DNA of 64,000 bases from CAZMCT01 sp964564785. Its GTDB lineage: Bacteria; Planctomycetota; Phycisphaerae; UBA1845; Fen-1342. Made by a program: the position numbers and the translations under genes. Below, in pieces: positions 36,000 to 43,824 of this stretch. Within the stretch, counting starts at the first letter, position 1; each line of letters opens with the position of its first letter. The stretch is from contig CAZMCT010000003.1 in assembly GCA_964564785.1 (NCBI GenBank), positions 1-64,000 of the forward strand, written 5' to 3'. Below the pieces are notes generated by a model. That model did not search any database and was not told the origin of the DNA. It was given only the letters and a program-made list of their open reading frames with translations.

Positions 36000-36923
36000 T
36001 TACGGCACCGGCGGGCTCTGCGGTTGCTGGGCCGGTTGCCCGGACGGGGGCTGCTGAGGCGGTTGCGGCTGGGCCGGTGGCGCGCCGGAAGGTGGTGCGG
36101 GCTGTGGCGTCTGCTCGCCGGCGGGCCGCCGCGGCACCGGCGTCATCTCGACGGGCAGATTCGCACCGCTCAGGGGCGTTCCGGGCTGGATCTGAATCGG
36201 GCCGCCGCCGGCCGCGTTCCCGGTTCCGCGGCGCAGCTTCTCGACATCCAACGGCGCTGCGGTGGGGGCGTTGGCTGACGGGTCGTCCGGCTTGGTGGGC
36301 TTTCCGGGCTCGAAGACGACAGCCACACGCGCTCGGTCCAACGATTCAAGCCGCTTCTCGGCCAGCTTGACAGCCGGCGACCCGGCGTAACGCGCGTCGG
36401 TCGTCAATTCGCGGTAGATCGCCTCGGCCGCGTCGGGCGCGCGCAGCGACTCATGCACTGTGGCCAGCAGAAGCGTGGCGCTGGCGGCGAGCATCGGGGG
36501 GCTCTGCGCGTTGCCGCGGATCTGCTCGAGGAGCTGTTGCGCCTCGGCGAGGGCCTGCGGGCGCGTCGCGGGATCCCGATGTCCTCGGTCCACCAAAGCC
36601 CGGGCGAGGGCGAGCCGGGCATATCCGGACAGGCCCGGCTCGCGCGTGGCATCGATCAGCGCCCGCAGATCGCGTTCAGCGGCCGCCCGGACGGCCACGT
36701 CCGTTGCGGCGAGGTCGTCGAGAGCTTTCCCGAGCCGCTGTGAAGTCTGCTCGGCAGCACTGATTTGCGCTGAGCGCCAGGCATACACCGACGCCGCGAT
36801 CACCAGGACTACGCCGACCCCCGCGGCGGCGTACAGAAATCGCGGATCACGCAGGTTGCGCAGTTTGGCCAGCGCCTCGGCCAGCTCGTTTTGCTTGAGC
36901 TGATGTCGAGCATCGGCATCCAT
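36000..36923 (-). CDS. Membrane-anchored TPR-like protein with Pro-rich tail
   Basis: A 307-residue protein. A cytosolic N-terminus (HQLKQNELAEALAKLRNL) precedes one membrane segment (FLYAAAGVGVVLVIAASVYAW), then helical repeats up to about residue 200 (GYARLALARALVDRG, ATLLLATVHESLRAPDAAEAIYRELT), and a tail of about 60 residues rich in Pro and Gln. The layout is like YfgM/TPR_21 proteins, which attach to membrane chaperone or translocon complexes. The ATG overlaps the upstream lipoprotein's stop (TGATG), implying coupling. Specific partner unknown. Confidence 0.7.
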   Translation of the reverse strand: MDADARHQLKQNELAEALAKLRNLRDPRFLYAAAGVGVVLVIAASVYAWRSAQISAAEQTSQRLGKALDDLAATDVAVRAAAERDLRALIDATREPGLSGYARLALARALVDRGHRDPATRPQALAEAQQLLEQIRGNAQSPPMLAASATLLLATVHESLRAPDAAEAIYRELTTDARYAGSPAVKLAEKRLESLDRARVAVVFEPGKPTKPDDPSANAPTAAPLDVEKLRRGTGNAAGGGPIQIQPGTPLSGANLPVEMTPVPRRPAGEQTPQPAPPSGAPPAQPQPPQQPPSGQPAQQPQSPPVP

Positions 36924-37456
36924 CAATTCACCTCTGGAGCAGCGCCCGCCCGGGGGGCCGGTGCACCGGTCGCGGGGGGCTGGGACTCGCGCTCGGGCAT
37001 GCTCTTGGAGAGTGGTCCGAGGTCAATCGCGAGGATGGTCTTGGATTTTTCAGGCCGCACGCGGATGGAGCATTCCTCTTCGGGACTCTGGTAGCGGAGC
37101 GTGTACACGCCGCTCTCAAATCGTTTATCCATCAGATCGAATTGTGCCGTCGGCATGTATCGCTCGTAGAACGCAACGACCACGTCTGGGCGGGTCGGGC
37201 CCTCGAACTCGCAGCGCGCGACGCGCAGGCCGGCCGTGGTCCGCACCTCGCTGCGTTTCGGCAGCATCTGGAAGTTGACCGGTACCGGGAAGTTGGGCAG
37301 CAGCGGGTGCTCCATGGCCGGCCCATCCGGACCCGGACCCGCGGCTGTTCCCCCGGTGTTCTCGCACGCGGCCACGCAGAGGGCGGCAACTGCGAGAAGA
37401 GCCCCGCCCATGGCCGACAACATGCGCCTTCCGTTTCGCACTGTGACGGCGGTCAT
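36923..37456 (-). CDS. Lipoprotein of unknown function
   Basis: A 177-residue lipoprotein: basic start, hydrophobic segment (MGGALLAVAALCVAAC) and lipobox VAAC. The mature part contains a beta/alpha stretch (LRVARCEFEGPTRPDVVVAFYERYMPTAQFDLMD, then GVYTLRYQSPEEECSIRVRP), a pattern I associate with small planctomycete lipoproteins whose role is unknown. The ATG at 37456 has GAGGAGC six nt upstream; the frame is open to 37516 but that part lacks support. It is the first gene of the operon with the TPR protein and the pseudouridine synthase. Confidence 0.7.
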   Translation of the reverse strand: MTAVTVRNGRRMLSAMGGALLAVAALCVAACENTGGTAAGPGPDGPAMEHPLLPNFPVPVNFQMLPKRSEVRTTAGLRVARCEFEGPTRPDVVVAFYERYMPTAQFDLMDKRFESGVYTLRYQSPEEECSIRVRPEKSKTILAIDLGPLSKSMPERESQPPATGAPAPRAGAAPEVN

Positions 37457-37589
37457 CGCAAGCTCCTCGTGGAGGTCATAAACCGTCATTTTGCACGACT
37501 CGTCCCGTTTCGTCAAATCACGGTCGACACGCGGCTTGCGCCGCCCCCTGCGCCGTCGCCCGCTTCCCTCGCAGCGCTACACTTCAGGT

Positions 37590-40214
37590 ATGAGCGGGAC
37601 TCCCGCACTCGCGGGCGAAAACACGAGCCGAGAAGCGGCCGCCGCGGCCGTCCTCGACGCCGCGCTTGAGGCCGGCCGCAAACGACTTGCCGCACAGGTG
37701 CTCACCGGCCGATTGCTCCTGGTCCTGGGAATCGCGCTCGTGCTGCCGCTGGGGGCCGTCTTGGCGGATCACACCTTACCCGGCGGGCTGCCGCGGGCGT
37801 GGCTGTGCTGGGTGGTGCCGACGTGGGTCGGGGGCCTGGCCGGGGCCGCACTCGGGCTCGTGCTTCTGTGTCATTTTCGCCGCGTCAGCAGAGTGTTTGC
37901 AGCGCGGTGCGTCGAGCGCGGCGCCGGGATCCCCCATAACGCGGTCGTCAACGCAGTTCTTATCCGTCAGGCCGCCCACAGCGCCTACGCGGCCGAGGCG
38001 GCCGTCACCCAGGCTGCTCGCGCCCTCGAGAACTCGCCGGCCGTCGCCCTTAGCCGCCCCCGCTGGCCGGAGATCGCCCTCCTGGCTGCGGCCGTCGCGT
38101 GGCTCGTGTATCTGGTTGTGGCCCCAAAGCCGGTCGGCCCCTCGGTTGCCCGGCTGCTAGGGGCCGATTTGCCGCCTCCCAGTGCGAGTCGGATCGAGTT
38201 GTTGCGGCCGGCTCCGGGCGACACCGTGCATGTCGGCGACGCCGTGGAGTTGCTGTTCGCGGTTCACGGGCGACGGGTCGGCGAATTCACACTCGAGCTG
38301 CGGGACAGCGCCGGCCGACCGACGCGGACATTCCCCACCTCGCGCCCTGTCGGCGCCGCGGGGGACCGCTTCCGGTTCGTCCTCGCACCGTTGGACGTCC
38401 GCGGCGATATCCACTTCAAGTGTACGGCCGGTGACGGCCGGCTCGAGGGGATGATTCCGGTGCTGCCGCTGCCCGAAGTGGTGTCGTTGACGATCGAACT
38501 TCAGCCGCCGGCATACACCGGCTGGCCAACGGAACGGATCTCGGCCCCCGAGTTCGAAGTGTTGGCGGGCACCCAGGCCGATTTTCGCCTGGTCGCGAAC
38601 GGCCCCGTCGCGGACCCGATCTTCGTGTATCGGAATGACCACGAGCAGCGCATGCGAATGACGGTGGATACGCAGTATCCCGAGCAGGTTTCGATCGTGA
38701 TCCGCCTGGTCGAAAGCGGCCACTATCGTTTCGAGTTTGCCGACCGGACGGGCTTCGCGCGGCGCAATCCGCCGGACTACCGGGTTGTGGTTCGGTCAGA
38801 TATGCCCCCGCAAATCGACTTCCCGGATCTGCCGCCGCCGGGCGACGGCACCGTCAACATCGCGACCTGCCCGACGCTCGTGGCCGCGGCGGCGGATGAT
38901 GTGCGCGTCGCCGAACTGGCGCTGGTCCTCGACGCCGGCGACGGCCAGGTTCGAACGCCGCTTACGATGACTCCAGGGCGCGATGTTGTGGCGCGTATTG
39001 ACCTGGAGCCGCTGGTGGAGCCCGCGGGCGAGGCGGTGCGGCTGTGGGTCGAGGCCACGGATAACCGCGTCACGCTTGACGGACAACCCGGTCCGCAGAC
39101 GACCCGCAGCCGGGTACTCACGGTGACGCGCTCGCGAAGGGACGAGGAGCGTGGGGCTGACCGCACGAAAAAGAACCCTGCCCCCGGGCCGTCGGGACCG
39201 GCGGGTGCGGACGGTACGGAAGAGACCAGACCGGACGACGCCGGCCGAGGCGATCGGTCTGATGCCGGAGGGGCTGGACCGCGCCAGGCGTCAGGTGCCG
39301 AATCTCCGAATGCGGGGCAGCGCGAAGGACAAACGAACGCAGGGGTGGATTCCGAAACGGCAGGCGCGAATGCATCACGACGCAATCCGGTCGAGCGTCC
39401 AGGCGGCGGCGGCGAGCAGACCGAGCGGGGCGGTCCCAACGGCACGCCGACGGAGCAAGATGCGGCCGAGGCGGTTAGTCAATTCGTCAAGCGCAACCGC
39501 GAACGGGCACGCGATGCGGCGCGATGTTGTCGCCGCTCGGGAGAAGGCAAGCGATCGGACGGAGAGCGAGGCCAGCCGTCGCAGGGGGGGCCGGACGTGG
39601 AAAACGGTCCGTCGCGCAGCAGGCCCGTTGGGTCCGGGGATCGGCCGGACGATGCGAGTCCGGAGGGCCAGGGCGCGCGTGGGGAGACGGCGACCGGCCC
39701 CGATGACCGCGGCGGGGCGGAGGTCGCCGGCGGCACCGCGGAGAATCAGGCAGCCCCACAGCCAACCGTGACCTCGGTTGCCTCTCCCGGCGGCGAGAGC
39801 GTAAAGGGGCCGCTGGAGGCGACGGGCGTCGCGGAGACCATGGAGTTGCTCGAGCGGCTCGACCGCGGCGAGGACATTCCCGAGGAGTTGCTGGTCGAGG
39901 CCGGTTGGCCAGTCCAAGAAGCAGCAGAGTTTATTAAGGCGCTGCGACGGCTTCATCAGAGCGTGAAGGAGTCGCGAGGTACCGCTGCCCTGCGCCGCGT
40001 TTTCCACGACGCCCGGCTCGGCAGTCCTGACGTCCAAGAAGGGGCGGGTATCTCGGCCGAGCTGAAACGGCGGGTGCGACCGGGCGGCGCATCCCAAGAC
40101 GGCCTTGGTCCGATCGCTCCACCTCCCGAGCAGACGGTCCCGGCGGAGTTGAACCAGTTACTCGAGGCATACTACCGGGCGATGGCAGGACAGGCCGGGG
40201 AAAATGGACGTTAA
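37590..40214 (+). CDS. Large membrane protein, unknown (DUF4175-like)
   Basis: An 874-residue protein with two N-terminal membrane segments (LLLVLGIALVLPLGAVL and WVGGLAGAALGLVLLCHF) and a third near residue 170 (IALLAAAVAWLVYLVV). An extracytoplasmic region of Ig-like beta stretches follows (IELLRPAPGDTVHVGDAVELLFAV; VSLTIELQPPAYTGWPTERI), then a low-complexity Gly/Asp/Arg-rich linker of about 200 residues and a helical C-terminal part ending LNQLLEAYYRAMAG. Proteins of this plan often sit next to MoxR/VWA genes in planctomycetes; none are adjacent here. I take the ATG at 37590; the frame is open to 37491. Function unknown. Confidence 0.7.
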   Translation: MSGTPALAGENTSREAAAAAVLDAALEAGRKRLAAQVLTGRLLLVLGIALVLPLGAVLADHTLPGGLPRAWLCWVVPTWVGGLAGAALGLVLLCHFRRVSRVFAARCVERGAGIPHNAVVNAVLIRQAAHSAYAAEAAVTQAARALENSPAVALSRPRWPEIALLAAAVAWLVYLVVAPKPVGPSVARLLGADLPPPSASRIELLRPAPGDTVHVGDAVELLFAVHGRRVGEFTLELRDSAGRPTRTFPTSRPVGAAGDRFRFVLAPLDVRGDIHFKCTAGDGRLEGMIPVLPLPEVVSLTIELQPPAYTGWPTERISAPEFEVLAGTQADFRLVANGPVADPIFVYRNDHEQRMRMTVDTQYPEQVSIVIRLVESGHYRFEFADRTGFARRNPPDYRVVVRSDMPPQIDFPDLPPPGDGTVNIATCPTLVAAAADDVRVAELALVLDAGDGQVRTPLTMTPGRDVVARIDLEPLVEPAGEAVRLWVEATDNRVTLDGQPGPQTTRSRVLTVTRSRRDEERGADRTKKNPAPGPSGPAGADGTEETRPDDAGRGDRSDAGGAGPRQASGAESPNAGQREGQTNAGVDSETAGANASRRNPVERPGGGGEQTERGGPNGTPTEQDAAEAVSQFVKRNRERARDAARCCRRSGEGKRSDGERGQPSQGGPDVENGPSRSRPVGSGDRPDDASPEGQGARGETATGPDDRGGAEVAGGTAENQAAPQPTVTSVASPGGESVKGPLEATGVAETMELLERLDRGEDIPEELLVEAGWPVQEAAEFIKALRRLHQSVKESRGTAALRRVFHDARLGSPDVQEGAGISAELKRRVRPGGASQDGLGPIAPPPEQTVPAELNQLLEAYYRAMAGQAGENGR

Positions 40215-40407
40215 GTGGTTATGAGGAAACCATTTCCAGTGCGCGGACGCCGTCGCCCGCGCCAGTCGCCGAACGAACACGGTTGAGCAGAAGCGCGGTC
40301 CGCTCAACGCACACCGTTTCTCACGTGCAGGGACTAACTGGCTGGGGGCGGTCATCTCGGTTGCTCAGGAGCGGGCCGGTTGCTGACCAGCCGAGTTAGC
40401 AGCCCAA

Positions 40408-40506
40408 TGAAAAAGGGGGGTGGCTCCGCGCTACGCGACCAACAAGGTGGGGCCGACGCCCACATCCAGGCGGTGCCTGTCCCTTTCTGAACGTGCCCCT
40501 TTCTCA
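40408..40506. repeat. REP-like element, copy 2
   Basis: The left end is AAAAAGGGGGGTGGCTCCGC and the right end includes GCGGTGCCTGTCCCTTTC, followed by a second GTGCCCCTTTCTC. The ends match those of the copy at 5013-5114 closely, while the centre differs. Confidence 0.65.
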
Positions 40507-40788
40507 ACGCAGCGCCCGGCCCATTGGGATGGCGCACCACCGGTCCCAGGGCGAGTCGTCTTTTCGATCCGTCAGCTTCGCAATAGTTCCCCGCTCGTGC
40601 CGTGCAAGGCGGTGGGCATCCCCGAGGTCGGCGTGCATCAAACACGCGGGGATTTCAACTCGCACATCGGCTGGGAGCAGCCGTGTGCTTGGACGTTACT
40701 GGTTGTGGTTCGGGAGTCAGTGGAAGGGGATCTGGAGGGCTGGATTTCAAAAAAAGATGGCCGAATCCAAATTCGGGTCGAAATCCAT

Positions 40789-40818
40789 TTGACGGTGTGT
40801 GGGGACATGTGGTAGTAT
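40789..40818 (+). promoter_or_regulatory. mraZ promoter with embedded MraZ-type operator
   Basis: TTGACG (40789-40794) and TAGTAT (40813-40818) with an 18-nt spacer. Between them lie TGGGG (40800-40804) and TGGTA (40810-40814), starting 10 bp apart, as in the TGGGN repeats with 5-nt spacers bound by MraZ in E. coli. Binding here would block RNA polymerase, giving autorepression of the dcw operon. This is inferred from the match. Confidence 0.55.
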
Positions 40819-40868
40819 ATCCCTGTAAAAGGACTGCTGGTGGAGGTAAATGGGGAAAGTCGCACGGC

Positions 40869-41360
40869 ATGTTTCTGGCTGGCACGTATGAGTTGACAAT
40901 CGATAACAAGAATCGATTATCAATTCCGTTTGCCATCCGGCGGAAGCTGAGTGAGGAAACAGACGGGCACGCGTTCTACATAGTCCCCGGGAGGCGGAAG
41001 GGGACTTTGGCGTTGTACGCGGAAAAGTACTATGAGCGGCTGCGTGCGGACCAGCCTCCCGATGATCGCTTGTCGGACGAAGCGTACGCGTACCGGCAGT
41101 TCGAGTACTCCCAGAGTGCGCTTCTGGATCCCGACAACCAGGGACGGATTCTGATTCCCGAGCGGCTGCTGAAACGCGCGGGTCTGGACAAGGACGTCGT
41201 GTTGATCGCCGTTCGCGATCATCTCGAGCTGTGGCGGCGCGACGCATTCGAGAGTTTTGAGGCCGGGATGTGGCCGTCGTATCCCGAACAGCGGTCGCGG
41301 GCCTTTGGAGAGATGGAGCGCATCGCGTCGGCCGGGGCCGCGGCCGGGAGTGCGAGCTGA
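40869..41360 (+). CDS. mraZ: Transcriptional regulator MraZ
   Basis: A 163-residue member of the MraZ/AbrB-fold family, a DNA-binding ring protein that controls its own dcw operon. Two tandem SpoVT/AbrB-like units are visible: TYELTIDNKNRLSIPFAIR near the start and ALLDPDNQGRILIPERLLKRA in the middle, each with the D-x-x-x-R DNA-binding signature. Normal length is about 145-150; the tail is a little longer. The start is ATG at 40869, since the family begins M-F-x-G-x-Y; the frame is open upstream but unrelated. It is first in the division cluster and is separated from rsmH by 338 bp, an unusual distance. Confidence 0.93.
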   Translation: MFLAGTYELTIDNKNRLSIPFAIRRKLSEETDGHAFYIVPGRRKGTLALYAEKYYERLRADQPPDDRLSDEAYAYRQFEYSQSALLDPDNQGRILIPERLLKRAGLDKDVVLIAVRDHLELWRRDAFESFEAGMWPSYPEQRSRAFGEMERIASAGAAAGSAS

Positions 41361-41369
41361 GGAAAGCGA

Positions 41370-41505
41370 CTCGGCCGGGGCAACGGCCGAGAGGGTTTCG
41401 GTTGGGTTTCATGAGGGCGGGTTGCGGCGGCGGCTGATGCGGTCAGCGCCGCCCCAACCCGGCAAAGCGGAAGCGCGGAACAGGCCCCGCTGTGGGTAGC
41501 GGGGC
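41370..41505 (+). promoter_or_regulatory. Structured mraZ-rsmH spacer: three GC hairpins
   Basis: Three strong hairpins lie in the 338-bp spacer 41361-41698. They are CTCGGCCG/CGGCCGAG at 41370-41391, followed by T-containing sequence; a 44-nt stem-loop at 41418-41461 with arms starting CGGGTTG and ending CAACCCG (about 18 pairs); and GCCCCGCT/AGCGGGGC at 41484-41505. They could be an attenuator, a terminator or a small RNA. No conserved RNA family is recognised. Confidence 0.5.
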
Positions 41506-41698
41506 GTGTGCAGGGACGCATTGCGCTCCGCAGGGCAGTCGTGCAGGGCTGTCCACAGGGCCGCCCGCAAGCCAAGGACGGCGAGCGGCGGCCGACCTTC
41601 ACGTCGCAGCGTCGGCACTCTAGCCGCCGTTCGGCAGTTTGTCCAGCCGGACCATCTCTCCCCGGGGCCGCGATCCGGCCAGGCAGTGAAAGACCGCC

Positions 41699-42598
41699 GT
41701 GGGTGAGCGGCCTCCCGAGCACGTGCCGGTACTGTTGGAGTCCGTTCTGCGGTTCCTGCAACCGCGGCCGGGCGAGGTCGTACTGGACGGGACGACGGGG
41801 CTGGGGGGGCACGCGGCGGCGGTAGTGCCCCGGATTCTGCCGGGCGGTCGCTACATCGGACTGGATCTCGACGAACGGATGCTGACGTTCGCGCGGGAGA
41901 AGCTGGCGGCATTCGGTCCGGCGGTCGCGCTGTTCGCGGCGAACTTTACGGACTTTCCCGAGGTGCTGGCGCGGCTGGGCGTGCCGGCGGTTGATGCCAT
42001 GCTGCTGGACCTGGGCGTCAATTCGGCCCAACTGGCGGATGCGGAGCGGGGGTTCTCGTTTGAGCGGGAGGGGCCGCTGGACATGCGTTTTGACCAGACG
42101 CAAGGCACGCCGGCCGTGGACCTGGTGAACGGGCTGTCCGAGCGGGAGCTCTCCGACCTGTTCTACTTCAACGCCCAGGAGCCGCAAAGCCGCAAGATCG
42201 CCCGCCGCATCTGCCAAGTGCGACACGCGGGCCGCATCACCACCACACTGGCGCTGGCCCGCGCCGTCGAGTCCGCGGTGGGGCCGGCCACGGGGAAAAT
42301 CCACCCGGCGACCCGCGTTTTCCAGGCCCTGCGGATCGCCGTGAATCGCGAGCTGGACAATCTGCGGCAGTTCCTCAGCCAGGTGACTGCGTACCTGCGA
42401 CCGGGCGGGCGACTGGTCGTAATCAGCTTTCACAGTCTCGAGGACGGGCTGGTCAAGCAATACATGCGTGCCGAGAAGGCCGCGGGCCGACTCGAGGACC
42501 TGACGCGCCGGCCGGAGATTGCCGACGCGTCTGAGCGGGCGGCGAATCCCCGCAGCCGCAGCGCAAAGCTGCGCGCCGCCCGGCGGACCGACGCGTAG
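41699..42598 (+). CDS. rsmH: 16S rRNA (cytosine(1402)-N(4))-methyltransferase
   Basis: Methylates C1402 in the 16S rRNA decoding site using S-adenosylmethionine. The 299-residue protein opens with EHVPVLLESVL and has the SAM motif LDGTTGLGGHA, then LDLDERML, the family block LLDLGVNSAQLADAERGFSF with GPLDMRFD, and the C-terminal VISFHSLEDGLVKQYM and NPRSRSAKLRAARR. Length is normal. The start GTG at 41699 fits the conserved N-terminus. It lies second in the dcw cluster, in its usual place after mraZ. Confidence 0.96.
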   Translation: MGERPPEHVPVLLESVLRFLQPRPGEVVLDGTTGLGGHAAAVVPRILPGGRYIGLDLDERMLTFAREKLAAFGPAVALFAANFTDFPEVLARLGVPAVDAMLLDLGVNSAQLADAERGFSFEREGPLDMRFDQTQGTPAVDLVNGLSERELSDLFYFNAQEPQSRKIARRICQVRHAGRITTTLALARAVESAVGPATGKIHPATRVFQALRIAVNRELDNLRQFLSQVTAYLRPGGRLVVISFHSLEDGLVKQYMRAEKAAGRLEDLTRRPEIADASERAANPRSRSAKLRAARRTDA

Positions 42599-42614
42599 CA
42601 GCAAGGAGGCAGCG

Positions 42615-43499
42615 ATGGCAATAAACGTCAAGGCAGCTATGCTGATCTGTATGGCGTTCATCGGCGGGGTGTCGTGGGTGGTCGAGCGGTTCGAGGCCCG
42701 GCCGTTGGCGCGGCGCTCGCCCGTGGTGGCCAGCCTGGATCCGCTGCCGGTGATGCCGGCGCTGGGCGAGTCGCCGCTGCCGGGCGAGGTGGACCCGCGC
42801 ACCGAGTGGGTTCGCCGCCTCGCCCGCCCGAACGCTTTCGACCTGGAGCTGCAACGGAGCCGGAGTCGGGAGGCGGCTCGAGTGCTTGCGCCGGCGCAGC
42901 CGGTCTTCGTGGAGTTTCCAGCCACGACGCTGCCGCCGCTGGTCTACCATGCGGACGCTGCGGTGGAGAGCGCCGCGGTCACCGTGGACGGCGCGACCAC
43001 GGCCGCTGCCGAGGCCGGCGTCGTTGTCGCGCATGCGGACGAGGCGGGGGCGGCCCCAGCCGGGGGGCCGAGGCGGTATCGGGTCGCAGCGGGCGATACG
43101 CTGTCGGGGATCGCGCGCCGGGAGTGGCAAAGTAACGATCCGCGTCTTTTGGAGGTTCTGGCAGGAGCGAACCCGCAACTTGCGAGCCGGCGCGGCGGAC
43201 GGATCCAGGTGGGCGAGGAGCTATTGATCCCCGACCGTGCAACCGTGGCGCAGGCGCTGGCCAAGCCGCCCGCGGACGTGCGCGGCGCGCCGGAAAAACC
43301 GGTGCCGGGGGCCAAGACAGTGCGGGAGCAGTGGTATACGATACAGCCGAACGACACGCTCGCGGGTATCGCGCTGAAATTCCTGAACGACAGCCGACGG
43401 TGGCGCGAGATCGTGGAGCTGAACGGCGTGAGCCCGCGCAGGATCGTGCCGGGGACGCGGATCAGGCTCCCGGCGGCGCTCCAGGTCGCGCGCGGGTAG
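42615..43499 (+). CDS. LysM-domain protein inside the dcw cluster
   Basis: A 294-residue protein with an N-terminal hydrophobic segment (KAAMLICMAFIGGVSWVV) that should anchor or export it, a variable linker, and two LysM repeats at about residues 153-204 (RRYRVAAGDTLSGIARREW) and 238-287 (WYTIQPNDTLAGIALKFL). AAGGAGG lies just before the ATG at 42615, 16 nt after rsmH. The position between rsmH and the ftsL-like gene is not standard for dcw clusters, and suggests a peptidoglycan-binding accessory to division. The same domain pair occurs in the partial gene at the start of the window. Confidence 0.85.
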   Translation: MAINVKAAMLICMAFIGGVSWVVERFEARPLARRSPVVASLDPLPVMPALGESPLPGEVDPRTEWVRRLARPNAFDLELQRSRSREAARVLAPAQPVFVEFPATTLPPLVYHADAAVESAAVTVDGATTAAAEAGVVVAHADEAGAAPAGGPRRYRVAAGDTLSGIARREWQSNDPRLLEVLAGANPQLASRRGGRIQVGEELLIPDRATVAQALAKPPADVRGAPEKPVPGAKTVREQWYTIQPNDTLAGIALKFLNDSRRWREIVELNGVSPRRIVPGTRIRLPAALQVARG

Positions 43500-43533
43500 G
43501 TGCGCGACCCCCGAGGCGGCGGGTGTCGCGCTC

Positions 43534-43824
43534 ATGACCGTATTCCGAATGATCGTGATTCTGGTGGGCGGCTTGGCGATCCTCCTGCTGGTCGTCATCC
43601 TGCGGGCCGAGACCACGCGGCTGCACTACGAGATTTCCAAGTGCGAGCGGGCCGCCGACGCGCTGCGACAGGACCTGCAAGAAGCGGAACTCGAGCTTGC
43701 CCGGCTGCGCAACCCGATGCGCATCCGACAACTGGTCAAAGAGGCGGTGAGCCGGTTCACGGACGAGCCCGCTGCGCCCGCGGAAGCGCCGCGTCGTCCG
43801 TCGCCGAGGCCGCGAGGGCGCTGA
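43534..43824 (+). CDS. FtsL-like bitopic division protein
   Basis: A 96-residue protein with one membrane segment (MIVILVGGLAILLLVVIL) and then a coiled-coil with leucine-zipper spacing (LHYEISKCERAADALRQDLQEAELELARLRNP), then a basic Pro/Arg tail. Size, topology and position just before ftsI are those of FtsL, which links FtsB/FtsQ to FtsW-FtsI. FtsL sequences diverge too much for a firm match, so the symbol is withheld. The TGA overlaps the ATG of ftsI (TGATG), implying coupled translation. Confidence 0.75.
   Translation: MTVFRMIVILVGGLAILLLVVILRAETTRLHYEISKCERAADALRQDLQEAELELARLRNPMRIRQLVKEAVSRFTDEPAAPAEAPRRPSPRPRGR

Larger units (their letters stand above)
40215..40868. other. Long spacer before mraZ
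   Basis: 654 bp without a recognisable gene. It holds the REP-like element (40408-40506) and the mraZ promoter with its operator (40789-40818). The stretch 40507-40788 is less GC-rich than its neighbours; several short frames cross it but none resembles a known protein. Confidence 0.5.

Noticed and set aside
41361..41698. RNase P RNA or other housekeeping RNA in the mraZ-rsmH spacer
   Set aside because: Strong hairpins are present but none of the conserved RNase P, tmRNA or SRP sequence blocks is seen.
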